From positions 13,742,854 through 13,806,853 of the forward strand of contig NC_045147.1 in the NCBI RefSeq assembly GCF_008831285.2: a stretch of 64,000 bases of DNA, written 5' to 3'. Shown in pieces: positions 59,001-64,000 of this stretch (positions within the stretch are counted from its first letter, which is position 1; every line of letters starts with the position of its first letter). This DNA comes from Nymphaea colorata (Eukaryota; Streptophyta; Magnoliopsida; Nymphaeales; Nymphaeaceae). The translations under genes were made by a program, and so were the position numbers. The notes under the pieces are model-generated. The model saw only the letters and a program-made list of their open reading frames with translations, was not told where the DNA came from and searched no databases.

Positions 59001-62000
59001 TCCCTGTTGTCGATCAGGAACAGTGAAGGAGATAACGCACTCAGAGCCGGCGTCATATCAAGTAACGACAGAAAGTTGAGCTTCCATTTTCTGTAATTCA
59101 AAACTGCTATTCAGGACGCGTGTGATGTTGGCAGCAAGAAAGAACACGTTTCTCTTCGTCTTCATCTTCATGCAGATCAAAGCAATCAAGCATACTGCGA
59201 TCCCTCCACGTCATTGGCGGGCCCCGCTTGAGAAAACGTGGCAGGCAGTTTGTGGAAAAAGTGTGGACCCCACAAGTGAAGGTCAAGGCGGTCAATGGAA
59301 AGCGGCTGGCGAGGTCGACATCCACACTGCGGCCGCCGGCCAGTGGCTTCGTCCGCCGCCGTGGGACTCGATAGGTGTGTTTTGACAATCAAATGTAATG
59401 TTTTGGGAGATTTTTAGGTTAAACGAACAAAGGATTTCATTAACGTAGGTTAAATATTCATGGATCTGGAATCCGCGGCAAAACAAACATAACTAAGAGT
59501 TCTCCAGGACATCAACAACTTTTGCACGAGAGATATAAATAATGTATTCTGTCATGAATTTACCAATGTTTAATCTAAACTGAAGTCTGGTGTCGAAATA
59601 GAAAATGGAGAACAACCCGAAGAAAAGATAATTAATTCTGGTGAAAAACAGAAAATGGAGACAGATGAAAAGAAAAGACAATCAGCGTCCGACGATGGAT
59701 TTTTTATGTCCTGTAACAATATCTTGAGTTCATCACTGTATTTCATCAATAGTCTGTTTCTCTGTTGTTTTTCTCTCTTCTTTTTCTTGCTCTAGATCTT
59801 CACAACTATTTTTTCCGCTCTAAAAAATTGGTAATGGGTCCTAAAAAGGGAATGAGACATAAAGATCACAGTTCACACACACAGAGAAAAAGAGAGAGAG
59901 AACTATGAAGATTTCGAATGACTGGAGCTGAAGCGCCTACTTTCAAAGATAAAGAAAAGTAACATTTGGTTTTTTATGGCACCCCACAGCAATCAAGGGA
60001 TTGCGGTCACTTCTGACCTGATCATTGTCAGGCGACTCAGGCCCCGAACCACCAAGGCGAAAGGAACAGATTGAGCTGGTCATTGACAGTGATGCGGGCT
60101 AGAACACGGATCTGGTCTTTTGAATCCAAAACTGTTGAAACAACAGCAGGGGACTTCTGAGAACTCTTCAACCTATGCAACTTTGTTCACTGGTGGAGGC
60201 TTCAGATCCTTTGTCCGCATAACCGGACGTGAGAAGTTCAGCGACAGCAGAAGGAACAGAGAGAAAGGCCCGTTTCAATTCTCTAGCTGTGCGCTAATAG
60301 TCGATTATAATGGTTCAAGACAGAGAGTGATGGGCCTCTTTCAATTCATATGTGTGTATACTCTAAAACAAGATTACATATGTGTGTTTCTGAAAGTGAG
60401 TAGAATATTATCCTAAAACAACTCCAACAACATAAAAGACAACTTTATTCCTTTTTCTTTCACTTAATATGATGTTAATTGAACACACATATCGAGAGAA
60501 ATGGCATTAAGCATTGAATGAGAAAGTAGATAACATGAGTTTCTAAAAAATAATGTTACTAACATTAATTAGCACTCTGAATTTATGTCACATCATCAAT
60601 CTACATTTCTCCTCTCTTTTCGCGAGATTGATGAGAGGTGAAGCGAGATAACTCAGCAAGTCAGATTGAACGTTTGGTAGAAGTGTGTGTGTATGTATAT
60701 TTAACTCATCACTATGAACACTGCTTCACTTTGGTTTTCCTATCATCTATCATGTCATATATATATATATGAAACAACATTTGTAAAGTTATTAAGTACT
60801 GAACCTGGAAGGAATCATCTTGACAATTGTTCTTTACAAGACAAGTGGTTGAAATAAAAACAAAGAAGAAAAAGTTATAATTAATATTAGCCTATTAAAT
60901 GCTCAATCCTTTTTCTGCTTCTTGTTTTTATGTCAGCCATCTATCTTGAAAATATCAACAATAAAAACTTATTGTACCTTGAAAAGATCAACAATAAGAA
61001 CTTATTGATTACTTAAAAGTCTACCACCTAACAATTTGATATATTAAGTAATGAAAAAGTTCTTATTATAGCGTGAGCTGATGATTCTTAGCAGATCGTT
61101 GCAATATCATTAGAACCATTAACTACAACCCATTGCTTGATTTATAAATGATAATTCATATTTTTATATTGATATTTTAGAAAAAAAATCATTTACATGT
61201 TGGTGCCCCTTAAGAAATCAAAATTTTATACCCAAAGGATCACTGTCAAGTAGGCGGCCTAACAAATATGCTCTTTGGTTCTTACAGTAATCAATAAAAA
61301 AAATGTGAAAATTAATAAATGTCTTTTATATCATATTTGAAAAAGCATATATTCTTGGAAATACATCAATGTTCTTCTTACTAAATACTCTCTTATAAGC
61401 CCATCCTTGTTCCCTCTTTATGTTTGAAATGTTACTTTTCTTACAAACATTTGGCAAATGAATAAATTCTCAGCATTTTGGCTTTTCACTTCTTCCAGGT
61501 GGGTGATTTCCAGAAATGGATTTTCCCAATTCTAAGAATCAAAAGGAACACTCATGACATGAGATGGATTGCGAAACTAGTCATGGCACCAAATGGGGTG
61601 AACACTCATTCGTACAAAAGCTTTTGAAACTCCAACATCATTTGCTTATAAAGAAATATTTTTTTTTTTCCTGAGAATGTGATACCTGCATCCATTCCAA
61701 CATTTTTTGAATTTTAGATCGAACCAATTTCCAGATCTGGAGCGGATAATCAGACAAATTTTAGTGGAACTTGGATCCTAACTGCATCATTTGGGTATAT
61801 GCAATCCCTGCTTGGACCAAGCTTTGACGTCAATGTTGTAAAAAATTGCGCTTCTGATTCGGTGAATCACCCGATTTATCAATTCAGCTTCCTTGTTGTG
61901 AATCAGTAACAAACATCAAAATCTTTTATTTTTTGAAAACAAAACGAAAATATTTAAAAAGTAGTTAGATACAAAAAAAGTTAAACTATCAGTAATTTCA

Positions 62001-64000
62001 TAGTATTTCTAAGATGAAGAAGGACACACCACACATACTTGTTGGAATTTTAGTTGATCTAATGTCATATTTTCTTTCCTATACTAATCTTTTTTTCTTT
62101 TTTCAGTTCTATAGTTTTAGACATTTCAAATATATCTTCACGCTTGATTCTATTAAAAAAAAAAAACTCTTGGCCAAAGAAAGGGGGAATATATTGCATC
62201 TGTTTTATATATAGAGAGATGAGTGAGAAAGTGTGTGTCTATGTGAATAATGACTCTGCTATTTAGAGTCACTCAACCATCCAATTAGTGCTATTTATCT
62301 GAAGTAGAATGATGGCTGAAAGAACAAGAAGAGAAAAAAATGTGAACTAGTATTAGGTGATAAAATACCTATCACCTTTTTTTCTTTGTTTTTCTGCCAA
62401 CCTTCTATCATGATAGGTCAGACGGTCCTGGTTAGATAGTTGGGTGAATATAAAAAGTGAGACGCTTAAGGTGCATTCATTGTTAAAAGTCATTGCCAAA
62501 CACATGGTTGTTGCATATGCACTTTTTTCAACAGTTTTTAGCGACACAAAATAAAAAAATAACCATCTTATTATTATAAAGGTAGGTGATCAATTTCAAT
62601 TATATATATATGTACAAATGAATTGAAATAAGTTGGCTACCTTGGAAGATCACTTTTTTATCTTAAAACCGTCGCAATAAATGCTTTCCCATGTTAGAAA
62701 GGGTAACCAAGCAACGCACCTCTTCTCACTAATCACTAAGGAATTCAACCACTTCCATTTCGAAACGACTACTCACTTTTCTATCATACTTTGCTTGTTA
62801 ACCTTTGGATTCTCGTTTAAATGAAACTCAGAGGTGCAGCTCTACCTAACGCACTTGACACGCTTGTCCGGATGATGGAAGTGGACGGTGGAGATCCGCC
62901 TAACTCTCCACCCACTGGCCGCATCCACCGGTCAGAGTGTACTCTAGCTCCTTCTGCAGTTCCTCCAAAAAGCGTTGTAATTCAATGGAAACCACAATCC
63001 TCACATTTCTCAATTTCCTTACGCGAGCCTACGATTTTGACGGTAATGAAATCACCCTTGTACCCAAAAAAAACTTTCCACCGCCTTTTTCATGTTTTGT
63101 CAAATCCATTCATCCACCTAACAAGAAGAAGAAAAAAATTAACCAACCTCCCTTCAATTTTTTAAGACCTCTTAGCTAGAAATCACAGGTTTTTAATTTG
63201 CCCGATCAAGTTGTGGCCGGTGCGGTTTTCAGAATTAGCATCAACAGTGAGGTCTGTAACAAAATTTCCCGCGTGGGACTGGGCTGTGAGGCTCAGTGGC
63301 TTGACTTAGGCAGGTCGGTTGGTCCACGCAAGTCGCGCACCCGGTGAGTTTGTGTCAGCCACGGGTCCCAAACTTAGTCGGTGCTAAACCGACAACGCCG
63401 GCGTGCCTTGAGGCTTTGGTCCTTGTTCAATGCACCCATTAGCCGCACACTATTCTGTGTCACAATTATATGAAAAATAATTGTACTGACTAAAAAAAAA
63501 AAAAAATTTCTTTGTCTCAAATCCCTGACAAATCCTGATAGGCGGCTAATCACTAGTTTAAGTGGCATGAAATACGAAAACTCGTTATGTTAATGAACAT
63601 AATAATGGGAGATGAAAGTAATGTATTAGCTGACATGCATGATTGAGGGTTTTATACTAAGCACCAACGCACCTTTGAATCCTAAGGCCAGTAGAAACAA
63701 GATGTTCCATTTCCTTTTACCTAGCTAAATCAACATATATTGGTTGACCCGGCATCGTATTCATTAACGAAATCATAATTAATTAATTTATTGTGAAATG
63801 CAGTTCCATTTACCTGCTTATTTATGTTTCTGATACTAAGTATCACTTGAGTTTTGAACATTTTTCAAGTTGAAAAAAGAAAAGAGTTCATACAGGCCAC
63901 CATTAGACAAGCCGAGTTCCATCTTGCCTTCGTGTTATTTCTTGGTTTCGTTTGAGAATAGTTGCTCACACACCCTTATGTTTCACTATAACTAAGTTTT
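59001..64000. other. Gene-poor end of window
   Basis: Next to 58913 this should carry the promoter of WAT1 copy B. Beyond that I see AT-rich sequence with short GA, TA and poly-A runs. The frames at 60120-60416 and 62821-63165 have no motif I recognise and no splice-compatible partners that I could find. Confidence 0.5.

Noticed and set aside
1-64000. CRISPR arrays, operons, ribosome binding sites and other prokaryotic features
   Set aside because: The intron-split plant genes show this is eukaryotic nuclear DNA. Direct repeats here are tandem duplications without regular spacers.

Overview
This window reads as nuclear DNA of a flowering plant. It is AT-rich, with intron-split genes using GT-AG junctions, plant-specific families (BURP/polygalacturonase-1 beta-like and WAT1/nodulin MtN21 transporters), and many small non-autonomous transposons, tRNA-derived SINE-like repeats and microsatellites. 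I could not determine the species. All gene models were built by hand from reading frame, phase and splice dinucleotides.

Layout. 1-6.9 kb holds two head-to-tail copies of a polygalacturonase-1 beta-like (BURP) gene. The first (307-2782) is a decayed pseudogene and the second (4323-6889) is intact. From 6.9 to 21.4 kb I see no gene, only transposon relics and simple repeats. A CpG-rich promoter near 21.7 kb opens a ten-coding-exon gene (22692-26650, +) for an endonuclease/exonuclease/phosphatase-fold protein carrying an EF-hand insertion. 26.7-34 kb is again gene-poor. A single-exon gene (34049-35191, +) encodes a multi-pass membrane protein of unknown function. It converges on an 11-exon gene (35497-43386, -) for ribosome production factor 1 (Brix family). 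After 1.7 kb comes a single-exon gene (45090-45737, +) for a 215-residue His/Lys/Ser-rich protein of unknown function. Two WAT1-related transporter genes follow in tandem on the minus strand (46676-51311 and 55602-58913), with matching exon phases and several identical exon lengths. 59-64 kb shows no gene I can support.

The genes do not form a pathway: cell-wall pectin metabolism, a calcium-linked nuclease-fold protein, ribosome biogenesis and membrane transport sit side by side, as usual in plant chromosomes. The organising theme is local tandem duplication (BURP pair, WAT1 pair) plus small mobile elements. The latter include a hAT-like MITE family with terminal TAGRGATGTCAA and 8-bp target duplications, a second hAT-like type, a Tourist-like MITE, and SINE-like repeats inside a WAT1 intron. 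I found no clear evidence of a wholly new biological system. The most informative items are the staged decay of the first BURP copy, the EF-hand embedded inside a nuclease fold, the MITE families, and two conserved-looking proteins of unknown function.
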